This document shows, piece after piece, positions 21,301-32,101 of a DNA stretch of 41,318 nt (the stretch's first letter is position 1; every line of letters starts with the position of its first letter). Position numbers and translations under genes: made by a program. Below the pieces are notes generated by a model. It did not search any database and was not told the DNA's origin. It worked only from the letters and a program-made list of their open reading frames with translations. Source of the DNA: Gryganskiella cystojenkinii. Taxonomy: Eukaryota > Mortierellomycota > Mortierellomycetes > Mortierellales > Mortierellaceae. The stretch spans positions 1 to 41,318 of the forward strand of contig JAAAIG010000180.1 in the NCBI GenBank assembly GCA_015852425.1, read 5' to 3'.

Positions 21301-24300
21301 CGCGTTACTCAGCAGGTTCAAAAGAATCTGACGAATGCGGACCAAATCTCCCAGGACCTGGACAGGCGTATCCGGATGAACCACAAACGTCAATCCAAGA
21401 CCTTTGGTCGCGGCCTGAACAGAGACCAAGTTACAAACGGATTCCAACAGCCAGGGCAAATCCAGTGCCTCGGGCATGAGCTTGAGTTTTCCAGACTCAA
21501 TCTTGCTGAAATCCAAAATGTCGTCAATGACAGCCATGAGTTGGTTACCACTTGACTCGATCGTCTCTGCACAATCCATCAAATCGGGCGCAAGATCGGA
21601 CTCTAGCAGGATTCGGGACATACCGATAACGGCATTCATGGGGGTTCTATTCAGAGAGAAAAGAAAAAAGAATGATATTAGCATAAATTTCAAAAAGAAA
21701 AAACTGTGTCAAAAAAATAAGAACAAGTTATTTTCATACCTGATCTCGTGAGACATGTTGGCCAAAAAGTTGGATTTCGCAAGTGCAGCGGCCTCGGCAT
21801 GGTTTTTGGCCAATTTCAAATCGACCAAGAGTGCATCTGTCCTCAATCTCTCTTCCTCCAGCTCGGCGGTACGGGTCTGCAAGTGTGTCGTTCGGGTCCT
21901 GACCAGCTCCTCCATATCATTTGCATACTTTTCCAGCAGCGCGGCCATCCCACCAATCATATCACCATCGGGACTGATCTGTCTCAACCGATGCAAGATA
22001 TTCGAAAATGATGGTCTCAACAGCGCCTCAGGCTGCAAACACAACCGGATCAAATGGTTCACAGCCCCAATAGATTCATCCGAGGCGTCATCCAGCAAGA
22101 AATCCGGTCGCAGGTTATCAAACTTGATCCGGTCCAACAAATCTGCAGGGTCCATCTCCTGAAGTTGAGCCGCATAGGGTGAGGTCCTCGTCATGATCTC
22201 GTTAAAGACAATACCGGCACTGTAAATATCACCCGATCGACTGGCCTTCTTGTGGAAAACATTGCCACGGTGGACCAAATTCTCAGGTGCGATCCAGAGT
22301 CCATCCAAGATCTCCTTGCCGGTCCTGGCGACATGGAAGGGGGCATCGTACATCTCGTGAGTCTCAGTGTGCTGTTCTGACGTTGGCGACGAGGGTATCG
22401 AGGTAGAGTGGAAGGAGCCTACGGGTCCGAGACTTTCGATACTGGAACGGAAGTTCGGAATCCTGGGTCCGCTCGTGTTGGGTCCTGTGATTCCGGCGCT
22501 ACTTCCATTGGGAGCCGTGATCGTCAACGCAGGCGTATTCTGAGGGACTGCCGAGTTAGAGCGACCGTAAACATTGCGCTGTGTCTCATGAAGACCCGTC
22601 AATCCGTACCCACCGACCTTGACCTCCCACCGACTCGTGATCAGACAGTTACTGGACCGAAGATCACCATGGAACATGATCTTGGATTCATGCAAAAACT
22701 CCATTCCGCGAGAGATATCGCTCATGAATGACAACTTGAAGAGCCAGTTGAAATTCAAATCCGGGTTGGCGAGAACTTCGTTCAATGTGCCCTTGGAGCA
22801 ATGCTCATAGACGAGACAGATATCTGGGGGTTGAAGACAGACACCAACGAGTTCAACCAGTTTCGGGTGACGCAAATCCATGACATCCATGATTTCGACC
22901 CGAAGCTTTCTTGTCAGGTTGACCTTGGCTCCTCCAATACGACGGACAAAGACTGGGAGGTTACGGTAAACTCCAATTGCGTTCCCGGATTCATTCATGG
23001 GCTGGATACCATACGCACCTCCAACAAACGTGGAGTGACTCCGGTTGAACCGCCCTGTAGGCCGGCCTTTCTTGGACTTGGACACCCGTCTGGCGACCAA
23101 ACCCTTCTCAAGGTTCGAAGCCTGTTCATCAACATCCTCGTTCCGGGGATCCAAGCCGGGTCCCGAATCGTCCTGATATTCGCCCATAAGTCTTTTGTAA
23201 TCCAGCTGCCAAGAGTCATCATAAAGCCTGCGATGACGATTCCGGGTCTTGAGGTAATACATGACCAAAGCGGCAATCAACGTTACCAGGATGACCAGAC
23301 CGATCGGTAAAAAGATTGCCAATGTGTTGTTGGTAGACTTTTGCTTTTGCAAGAAATAATCCTGGCAGGCGCCATTGTTGTTAGGGTAATCGTCACAGTT
23401 GAGACAACTTATGGAACCAGTCTGGTTCGTGAACTTTCCGAACGGGCAATCCTTACACTCTTGACTGTTGTACGTGTCACTGTAGGTATGAAGCTTACAG
23501 GGTTGACAATAAGGACGACCGACATGGTACCCACTCGGCAATTCACAATACAACGAGGCTCGATCCCTGTCCATGGAAAACTTTTGGCCGCGATCACAGA
23601 CATAATCGACTTGTGAGGGTCCTGTGGCGATGAAATCCCAGGTCTTGTCCTGCAAAACTGTGGAGAACGCGAGCTCAAAGACAGACATGAACCCGTTCAA
23701 ATACGACTGTTGCGACCAGACCTTTTTGACTTTGCCGTTCACATAGTCCGCTAATGCCGTCGGAGACCTTCCAGTCGTCGTAATGAGCGTGTCGTCATCG
23801 AAGATGTCCAAGGAAGCGACATACTTGACAGCCTCGAATAAAATGGTCGAAGTCGAGTGGATACTATCGAACTTATACGTGGCCTTGAGATCGCTCAGGG
23901 TTCTGCTCAACGATGAGAAGTCCCCATTGTTGAGTCTGACACAGACTGTATCGAAAGCGGGCAACGATCCAGCGCCACGAAGCATCTGCATCCGATCGTA
24001 CAGTCCTCGGCACATCAACATTTGTTCCTCTGGTTCATCTATCTGGACGACACAGATGGGGTGTTGATAACCCGAGGACAAGATCGTATCCGCATACTGG
24101 GTTCCAGCCTCGTATCCGTTCTCGCCCACCCAGGAGAGGTGTTGATAATAAGTCCAATTATAAGTCGAACCTATCCCGACGATCGGCAATGGTAGGACCT
24201 TATCCGTTGTGTGGTTCCAGGGCGGGAGTTCATGACAGTTATAAGTCAAGGCCGGGTTCCTGTGAGTCTCGTCACATCCGAGCTGCTGAGTCAGATTTTG

Positions 24301-26409
24301 GGCCGCTGTTCGAGCCGCGACATCGACCAGGGTCCGGTTAAGCGCGTAGTTGATCTGGGAAGCATGCGTGTTACTCATGATCAGACCTTGGGTCATGGTA
24401 TCATTCAACGCCAGGTCGACACTGTACTCAACCACGTCCAGACGAGGATTCGTGTAACGGTACTCGGTCATAGTCCAGTTGAGAAATGAAGCTGCATCTC
24501 GAGCTCCAGTCGCCATAGCGTCCCAGTGGCTGTTGGTAGGGGTGCTGTCAACGTCAGAAATACAATATAAAAAAAAGTTGGTGTTAGTGAACATAGTTCA
24601 ATATATTGTAGCGCATAAGAGTATCGATCTTCAAAAAAAAATCCTTTAAGATACAATACCTTCCAGTGATGATACTGAATTTTTGTGAATAATCCAAGAA
24701 ATCCGCCGCGTTCCATGTCTCCTGTGCAAGCATGTCCTGGGCATTCTGCGCCGTCACGAGCTTGGGGCCTGTCAGGATTTGGTTCTGGTTTACACGCTCA
24801 CCCAAGTTCAACTGAACATAGAGCAACAGAATAGGGATCAAGGTTTGCAAATACGGCAAACTCGAGATCGCATAATTCAGGCTTCCGGACTCGATAGCCC
24901 TCATCATGGGTTGACAGAAATCAAAGGCCGCGTATTTGAATTGTCGACTGTCGTTCAGCGCCAAGGAAATCTGGGCATGATTCTCCATGAAGGCCGGTGA
25001 GGTCAAGTAGACGACACCGGTCACACTCTTCATGTCTTTAATGATGTCGACGACGGATTGTGAGAAAGCTGGTTGGGTCGTATTGCGTGGTCGATCCGTA
25101 TAGATGACTCGCTGTGTGATGTTGCTGGGGATCGAGATGCCAGCGTCCAAAAACGCCTGCAAGACACCACGACAACGGTCCAAGAGAGTTGGGATCCTGA
25201 CGATGCCGTTGATACAAATAAAATCCTTGACACCTAAGACATTCCAATTAAAAAGTAAAATCGACTGTTGTTAGAAAAAGAACAAAAGTGCTTGTAAAAG
25301 TCCCAGACCCTGAAATTTCTCAATGAACAAAGATAAAAAAAATTGAAACTCACCATCATGAATGAATTGTTGACCAATAAGCCGACCAGACTCGAACTCA
25401 TCTGCCATGACAGCCAGGATACCCAGTTCCTTGGCAGCCTCGAGCCCTGTGTAAACAGCAATGACGGGGATCCCACTGTCTCGAGCTAATATCAGAGGTT
25501 CCCTCAAGGCTTCGAAATCAGGAATGGAGACGATGATGGCATCGACCGGGTATTTGATAGCGTTATAGAGAGAAGAGCTCATCCGTGCAGCATCGTAGTC
25601 GATTCCTGCAAGTTCGTCGGTAATGGAGACGTAACGAGGCAGGAACGATTTTGCGTCCAGTCGACTGACTTCGCCGGTTGAGGATGTGGCTATGTTGTTG
25701 TTGATATTGTTTGTTTGTTAAGATGAAAAGATGAGGAGGGAAACATTATTGTAATGGTTAGTCCAACGGATCGACAGAAAAAAAAACAAAGGGATCGACC
25801 GTTAAAAAAAAAAAGAAAAAAAGGAAATAGCGGAAAAGGAGGTGAAGAGAAGAGTGATGATCGATATTGTCGGGGTGGTGTGAGCTGGTCTGTGTTGCAA
25901 AAAAAGAGGGCTCTCGGGATACATGATGTTTTGTTCATTTCTTTTTTTATCGCTCCTTCCCACAGCTTACAATGTGTAACCACGGAAATGCGGAATTGTC
26001 GTTGATCCTCTGCGCACGCTGGCCATCCATAGGGGTTATCGGTAGCGTTGGTAAGCCCGGGGTTGACTGGAACTACCGGTGGTTGAGTCGAGGTCGGATT
26101 TGGTGGATTTATAGCAGAGGGTGTTGGAGGGAGGGGAGGAGGGGGGATATAGGCGGTTGTGGTCCCAGAACTAGAATGGATGATTTGGATCAGAGGTTGA
26201 TCCTGGGTTGGACCACTCCACTGGGCCTGAGCCCGCAAGATCATCCTCGGTTGCAAGTCGATGAGGCACAGAAAGAGGGAGAGGAAGAGGAGGAGGGCAG
26301 GGGCTTTGGAGAGGTTGCTCAGTCGTCGAAACAGTTTCGTAGGATGAGCTGCTACCCTTGGGAGGCGGGGCAGCTGAGCAACTGTGGATGCAAAGCCGAT
26401 GCCCCTCAT
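18334..26409 (-). CDS. Receptor hybrid histidine kinase with guanylyl-cyclase-receptor-like ectodomain and pseudokinase
   Basis: Membrane sensor kinase of 2,444 residues. Exons 26409-25971, 25689-25354, 25233-24660, 24544-21740, 21646-20779 and 20646-18334 join in phase. Order: signal peptide (about 36-60); P/T-rich linker; first periplasmic-binding-protein-like domain (about 135-440; DAIIVSIPD, GIPVIAVYTG, FESGRLIGQQF); second such domain (about 452-760); cysteine-rich stalk (about 765-848); membrane span 857-880; protein-kinase-like domain (about 970-1300) with HGDLRSSN at 1075-1082 but GGYG where DFG is expected and no clear VAIK lysine; coiled coil (about 1310-1370); HisKA with H1382 in NMSHEIRTP; HATPase_c with N1499, then DTGVGIP and GGTGLGLAIS; a degenerate receiver (D1765); a canonical receiver (D2088, KP loop present); acidic low-complexity tail (about 2150-2444). 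Expected to autophosphorylate H1382 and pass phosphate to D2088. The ligand is probably a small molecule such as a sugar. Pseudokinase plus coiled coil resembles receptor guanylyl cyclases. Confidence 0.9.
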
Positions 26410-28634
26410 TCTCAGAGTGGCGGCGTCAATATGTCGGGAAGTAGTTGATATGATGTTGGTTGGGTTGTTGTTGGTGTTTGTTCAAAGGAAAAGAGAATAT
26501 AAATCTCTGGGCTGACAAATGCAATCAAAAGTGGGTGTAAAAAAGAATGCGCTAATTCTTTTGCTAGTGTGTGTCTGAAATGCAAAGAATGCGGGCGGGT
26601 GTGGTAATCGAGAGCGGATTGACTTTTGGTTGATGGAGAATGAGTCGAATGAGTCGATGCAGGTGCAGAAGGAGAAATGGTTGAATGCAATGTGTTTGAG
26701 GTATTATGATTTTCACATGTAAATGAATTTGGATGCAAACAAAAGGGGAAAACAAAGAGTGGCTCTCTAGTCAGAGCTCTCTCTGTCTCCGTCACACTGC
26801 TTTCTTTTTCACCAGGCACACCAGGCACAAATAAGAAGCTTAGTTTTTCCTCTAGTGTGTGGCACTCTGTTTTGGGTCAATGACGAGAATAGACCGACGC
26901 CCATCGAACCTCGTTGGCCAGAGATGGAAGGGGTGGGACAGGGGAGAAACCTGGTCAATAATAGCGCCGGTATGACGATTGCCCAGGAGAGGAGAGAGAG
27001 GACTTTAAAGCTGAAGAAGAGCAAAAAAAATGGAAAAGGGGAGTCGATGGAACATGGCCAGAGGAGAGACACACCATGGTTTCTCCTTTCTTGTTTGTGA
27101 TTTTTTTTTTCTCTTGCGATCGTCGTCAACTTTTCGGTTGTGTTCTTTTGTTACATTCAGATTGGAGTCACCCCACCTGACTTACTGAGTGAGGCCTTAT
27201 TTTTTATGCAGTGTCGTTGTTTGATAGTCTGGTCCACACCAAAAAGACTAGGACGAAACACGTCGCGCTTCTTGCTCGGAATGTTGTTGTTTATTTGTGC
27301 CTGAGATGTAAGATCTACTGCAACAGATATTGTGCACCGAGCTTCGCCACCAATGGTTCAATTGACCTTCGAAAAAAGAGAGTAGCCCTTTTGACGGTCG
27401 TCTGACAAGACTGTTCCTCCAGGTGTTCCATTTCATAACTCTTCCTGTGAAGGCCCCCGCCAAAAAAAATATTCCATTAATTCAATCCTTCTCGTCAGTG
27501 ATGGGCTCTCAACTGTAAAAAAACAGAGTGCAAATATACCTTTCTTTCACGCCTTGCGCTTGCCTTGGAGTTCCGTTCCTAGCTCTATTTATTGCATTTC
27601 TGTTAAGGACACGATTGTGCACGATGCGATCATTGTTCTTAATAATCATTGGAAGTAGCCGTAGGGTGTGGTCGCGCACCCGCCAAAAAAAAAAACCCGA
27701 ATTTCACATTGCTCTCTCTCTCTCTCCCATAAGCCCCAAACGGACACTATCGCACTCGCTCTTTCCTTGTCCAACCAACCCGCGCTAAAAGCCATTGCCA
27801 TTTCTGCCACTCGAGACTTCTCTCTCAAAATCAAAAACAACCACAGGCCTTTCCTCACAGATAATAGATCATGCTGCTGCAACTGCTGTTGTTGTTGTTA
27901 TTTTCTCAACCCTCTATCTCCACTTTCTAGTTCACTTTTGAGAGCGTTTTGTCTCGAAATCCGGGGGTTGTTACGAAATAGGATGGCCTAGCAAAACAAG
28001 ATTTCTCTTGTCTCCAGTGGCACGCTGACATCGCTTTCCGGTGCTGGTGCGAGCGCGTGCACCCAGGTCAAAAAGAAATTCAACACACACAAAAATACGA
28101 TCGCAAAAATATTACCAGGTAATTGACTAGCAGGTCTTTGACCACATAAGTAGACCACAAGCTCAGCTATCTTCTCTATCAACCAAGAGTCCCGAGAGAC
28201 AAATTCTGTCTTTCGGTCTAGGTCTTCCCCTTCCTCTTTCCCCTTATTAAATTGAAGACCTCTAAAATTGGTACTATGGAAGCATTCTGACCGTTCTCTT
28301 CTTGGTCTTCAACGCCACACCTAACTTGACCCCTGGAGGCCGACGCAGGTCAAGACGTTCATATAAAAAGACTTTTACTGCTCTCTCTTTCGTTTTTTCT
28401 TTTTTTCTTTTTCCTTGTCCCGCTCTCACCAAATACTATTTTTTGTCGAAGCTCACCCCTTTGTCATCCATCTTATCCCCCTTCCTGTCGCATTTTCATG
28501 CGTTAAACCCTCTTTCCTACCCTTTATCACCAACACTCGCATCTCTTCATCACGACGAACGCACCCTCATCGTTACCCTCTTCTTCTTCCTCACGTCAAA
28601 AACACGTCTTCTTTTCTTCTAAACATCATCTACA
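26410..28634. other. Long divergent promoter region, histidine kinase and LPMO
   Basis: About 2.2 kb between divergently transcribed genes. 26412-26828 on the minus strand is an open S/T/H/P-rich frame that is probably the kinase leader. 27704-27726 is a CT run. 28370-28634 is the C/T-rich LPMO leader. Several short frames (for example 27988-28182 minus) have no recognisable domain. No RNA gene was found by eye; its length leaves room for regulatory sites. Confidence 0.5.
28361..28368 (+). promoter_or_regulatory. TATA-like box upstream of LPMO gene
   Basis: ATATAAAA about 270 bases before the LPMO ATG, followed by a long C/T-rich stretch. Plausible core promoter, motif evidence only. Confidence 0.3.
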
Positions 28635-29949
28635 ATGAAGTTCGCCGCTGCCTTTCTCGTCCTTGTCTCTTACATCGCCTTGGCCTCGGCTCATATGGCC
28701 ATGCTTAGACCTACTCCTCGTGGAGGTTATGGCACTAAGCAGTACAACGGTCGCATCCACGTATGGAACCCACCTTCCTCGTCGCCTGCTGTCCACTCGC
28801 TCATCGACCATGACGACAATGATTGACAACGATATTCACTACAAATAACAAAGCAATAACATGATCGACCTCTCTCTTTCTTTCTCTCTCTCTCTCTTTC
28901 TTCGGTACTCCTTTCAATCATAACAGACCTTTATCGGCTACAGAGATAATAAATGGAACATGAAGTTCCCCTGTGGCGGCTATGCCCCCGGCCCCGTCAC
29001 CAACATGCGTGCCGGTCAGACCGTCAATGTCCGTTTCTTCTCCTCGAGCATGAAGGATTCTCAGGTCAAGAACCAGCCCAGGCCTACATCCCCTAAAAAC
29101 CAGTTCTCTCAGGCTCGCCATGGCGGTGGAATGGTAAGCAATCTAAGCAAAACCATTGATCGAATACTCGTGTATTTCGATTCAATTTTTTTTTTTTTTA
29201 TTTGATTTCTTTTTTTTTTTTGTGGGGGAGGGTCGTCCCTGCACTTGAGTTGAACATCGATCAGTGGAACTCTGTTTTGCAAAAAAAAAATACAGAGCAC
29301 TTTGTGGTTTACCGAGAATTGTAACTCTTCGTCGAGAGGAACAGCAATCAGAGAAAAGCAAAAAAAGAAAAGAGAAAAAATTAGTTGAATGGAGAGTCTG
29401 GAACTGTGCACTGGACAACTTTAAAATAGCCATTCGCCACCACAAGCTCTCACTTTTTCTTCTTTATATAAGCACCTTTTTCTCTTTTTTTCTTGGTATT
29501 CTTGACTAACGGCGATTGCGCCTCCCCTCCCTCCCTCCCTTGCGATCTTTTTTCTTGTTCTTGTAATGATTTAGTGCGAGTTCTCGCTCTCGTACGATAA
29601 CGGCAAGTCGTTCCACTTGATCGGCAGATACACAAAGACCTGCCCCGATGCCTATTTCCAATGGCCCGTCAAGATTCCCGCCAACGTTCCCTCGTGCACC
29701 AAGAAGAACCAATGCTTGTTCGTCTGGTCCTGGACCGCCAACATCCTGCCCCAGTACTACATGAACTGTGCCGACATCCGTCTCACGTCCTCGGCCAAGA
29801 ACCCCAAGCGTCCCTCAAAGTCGATCCAGATTGTTGATTTCAAGCCCCGCAAGTTGCGTGTCACCGAGCCCGGTGATGGCAACAAGCATCGCTCCGGCCC
29901 TGGTCCTAACCGCAAGGAAATTAACAACAACATGAACGGCCGTTACTAA
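28635..29949 (+). CDS. Secreted lytic polysaccharide monooxygenase (AA11-like, chitin-type)
   Basis: Copper enzyme that oxidatively cleaves crystalline polysaccharide, probably chitin, outside the cell or in the wall. Exons 28635-28760, 28927-29133 and 29575-29949 join in phase to 235 residues. Residues 1-19 are a signal peptide ending ALASA; cleavage exposes H20 (HMAMLRPTPRGG), the first half of the histidine brace. The second histidine is probably H107 in QARHGGGMCEFS, across the intron 2 junction. FPCGGY, AGQTVNVRF, CPDAYFQWPVKIP and CLFVWSWTANILPQYYMNCADI are typical of the AA11/AA10-like fold and supply the disulfide cysteines. A basic 40-residue tail (KPRKLRVTEPGDG, then KEINNNMNGRY) lacks a chitin-binding module. 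The CAZy family assignment is inference from motif order; cellulose activity is not excluded. Confidence 0.85.
28863..28902. repeat. CT-rich microsatellite in LPMO intron 1
   Basis: TCTCTC/TTTC repeats inside the intron 28761-28926. They could act as part of the pyrimidine tract for the acceptor at 28926. Confidence 0.6.
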
Positions 29950-30539
29950 AAAAAAAAAATTGCTGTCAATCAAATAATTAAAGCCCCTGCGTTCTTGGGC
30001 TTGGGTTATTTGTTGCAATGGAAGCAATTTAGTGAATTTTTTACCGTTGAGACGGAGCAACAATGCTTGATCTCAAACGGCGAAAGCTGGGTCACATCAT
30101 TTTTGAAGGGGTATCGCAGTAGTATGTAGAGATAATAAAATGGTGAACACGTTTTCCCTCTCTGGCAGAGGAGACAATATTCACTTTTTTTTCTTCTCAA
30201 AGGAACAGCAATAACAAACATCAAGGTGAATGACGATCTCTTTTTTCAATCTTTGCTCGGACCAGGTACTTTCGGCTTCGTTGTTTAGTGCATTAACAAT
30301 TCGGTGCAGAAAGCCTGGTGCACAAGGTCGGCTCCCAGGCAAAAAACGTGCATAAGCATGGAATACGTCAATTACAAAAGGTCCAAGCATAGCATGAAAA
30401 AAAAAAATTGAAATGAATAAAAACTCTATTTTGATGGTTGGGCTGAGGTGGAGGAAGGGGGGTTGGGTCTAAATGCGAAAGGGTTTTGATTTGTGTGTGT
30501 TCTCTCTGTATGTGTTTCCTGGTCCCCCTGTCTGCTTAT
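29950..30539. other. Convergent intergenic region, LPMO and MRPL58 3' ends
   Basis: 590 bases of AT-rich 3' flanks. A minus-strand frame at 30181-30390 has no family match that I can see. Nothing else is recognised. Confidence 0.5.
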
Positions 30540-31732
30540 CTAGTCGTCCCGTCCGACACGTCTGCTGGACTTTTTTTGCGACTGAAACTGCTTGTTGACC
30601 TTTCTACGTTGGTTTCCTGCGCGCTTGCTATTGAAATTGGACATGAAAAAAGGGGAGGAGAGGTTTGAGATTAGTTCAAGTGATTCAAAATCACCGATGG
30701 AGGGGGGGACGAGCGGCGCCTCCCCGCTTTGAAGATAACGATTTCTCCGTCTCTCTCTCTCTCCTCTCTCGCGACAAACTGCAAAAAAAAAAAAAAAAAC
30801 TTACATTCTCTCCAGTCTGGCAAGGGTCTCAGCATCGGGCAATTTGGGCAACTCTCCCATCTGCAACAGGACCTCGTGTAACTTTTCCATACAATCCTCC
30901 AAATTCGCCATCTGAGTTCGTTTCCGATCCGAGGTCAAGACGTATTCTCCTTGTTTGTTGATCCTGTTCGATTCCTGTATGAAGGCGAATAAAGTCATAG
31001 TGTCAGTGCTTTGGTCATTCCGCCAATATATTTTTTTTCTCTTCAGAAATCAAAATACCAACAACAGGTTTTGCCTTACAAGAGTCTTGAGTCGATCTCG
31101 AACATATTCTGGCAACCAAAGCGCTTCATCCACGGCAAATCGCATATCGACCTTGGTGTTGACTAGGGAAATCCCATAGTTTGAGACGAAACCAAGAGAG
31201 ATCGTTAAGTGTCAACAGGCCATAAAATGGGCGCTCTATTACTTCATTTTCCCAGGTTCCTAGATAATTTACCCTTGTTGACGTTTTGTCCACCGGGTCC
31301 ACTTGCACGGACAAAATTCAGGGTCAGGAGACCCTTGGGGATCGAATCCTTTGTAAAGTTTTGGCACCATTTCTCAATCTTGGCACGGTCCTGCATCGTC
31401 ATCCCGTTATCGTCAACAAATTCTTCTTCTTCTGTGGCAGATTCGGCTTCATAGCCACTGTCCCTACGACTGCCAAACGTACGGACTTGCTGTCCCAGAC
31501 TTGAGAGTGTGGTGCTGCTGTTCTGTCGCCACGTTGCTAGTGTTGTTGTTGTTATGGCTGGAAGAGTGGTCCGATCCATGGTGTGAAAGGAACAACAACG
31601 AAGAGAACTGTTAGCGGCAAGACGATCAGTGGTGGTTCGCCATGAGTCTTGGACGAATGAATGTCCTCTGGGAGTGAATGCTCTTGTGGGTTGACATGTC
31701 CTTGTGCAAGCGCGAATGAATGCTGTCGCCAT
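30540..31732 (-). CDS. MRPL58: Mitochondrial peptidyl-tRNA hydrolase, ICT1/MRPL58 type
   Basis: Codon-independent release factor that frees peptide from stalled mitochondrial ribosomes. Exons 31732-31273, 31162-31080, 30974-30805 and 30627-30540 join in phase to 266 residues. The first ~60 residues (AFIRACTRTCQPTRAFTPRG) form a basic presequence. The catalytic loop GPGGQNVNKVN carries GGQ at 147-149 and crosses the first intron. Exon 4 is easy to miss: exon 3 ends AGAAT followed by GTAAGT, so reading through gives a false TAA. Splicing instead supplies the basic tail QRRKVNKQFQSQKKSSRR, the lysine/arginine-rich end that this family inserts into the ribosomal mRNA channel. No codon-recognition domain of RF1/RF2 type is present, which fits the ICT1 class. 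Confidence 0.9.
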
Positions 31733-32101
31733 TTTGGGGTCCGAGAGTTCCCTTGTTCTTGTTCGAATGGGTCAATGACGAGAAGAAAGGTGATCGCCTC
31801 CTTCGTTTTTTGAATAGCATGCAAAGAATCTCTTTCCGAGGCGTGTGCATGTGACTGCGATTTTGTTGATCACTGCCATCACTTCAACAGAACCCAGGGA
31901 AGCAAATAACTTTCTTTTTCTTTTGGGCGGATAAAAGTCTTTAACTCGTTCTTTTCTTTTGTGTAGTGGAAGGGTGTTGTTACATTGTAATAGCAAGTGA
32001 ATGATCTGGAAAAATGAATAAAACAAGGTTGCAAAGTAATTAAAAAAAAAAAATGATGAGCGTGTGCTTTCTCTGTCAGGCCTTGGTCCTGTCTTTCCAC
32101 C
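31733..32101 (-). other. Intergenic region between Doa10 3' end and MRPL58 start
   Basis: 369 bases forming the 5' flank of MRPL58 and the 3' flank of the ligase gene on the same strand, with an A run at 32040-32053. No gene is seen. Confidence 0.5.

Noticed and set aside
26412..26828. 138-residue frame just before the receptor kinase start
   Set aside because: S/T/H/P-rich composition typical of leader sequence, different frame from the kinase, no domain.
27988..28182. 64-residue minus-strand frame with a hydrophobic stretch, considered as a small secreted protein
   Set aside because: No family, no splice or promoter context, and isolated in a long promoter region.
30181..30390. 69-residue minus-strand frame between LPMO and MRPL58
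   Set aside because: Ends in a poly-Lys run from a simple repeat, no recognisable motif, lies in 3' flanks.
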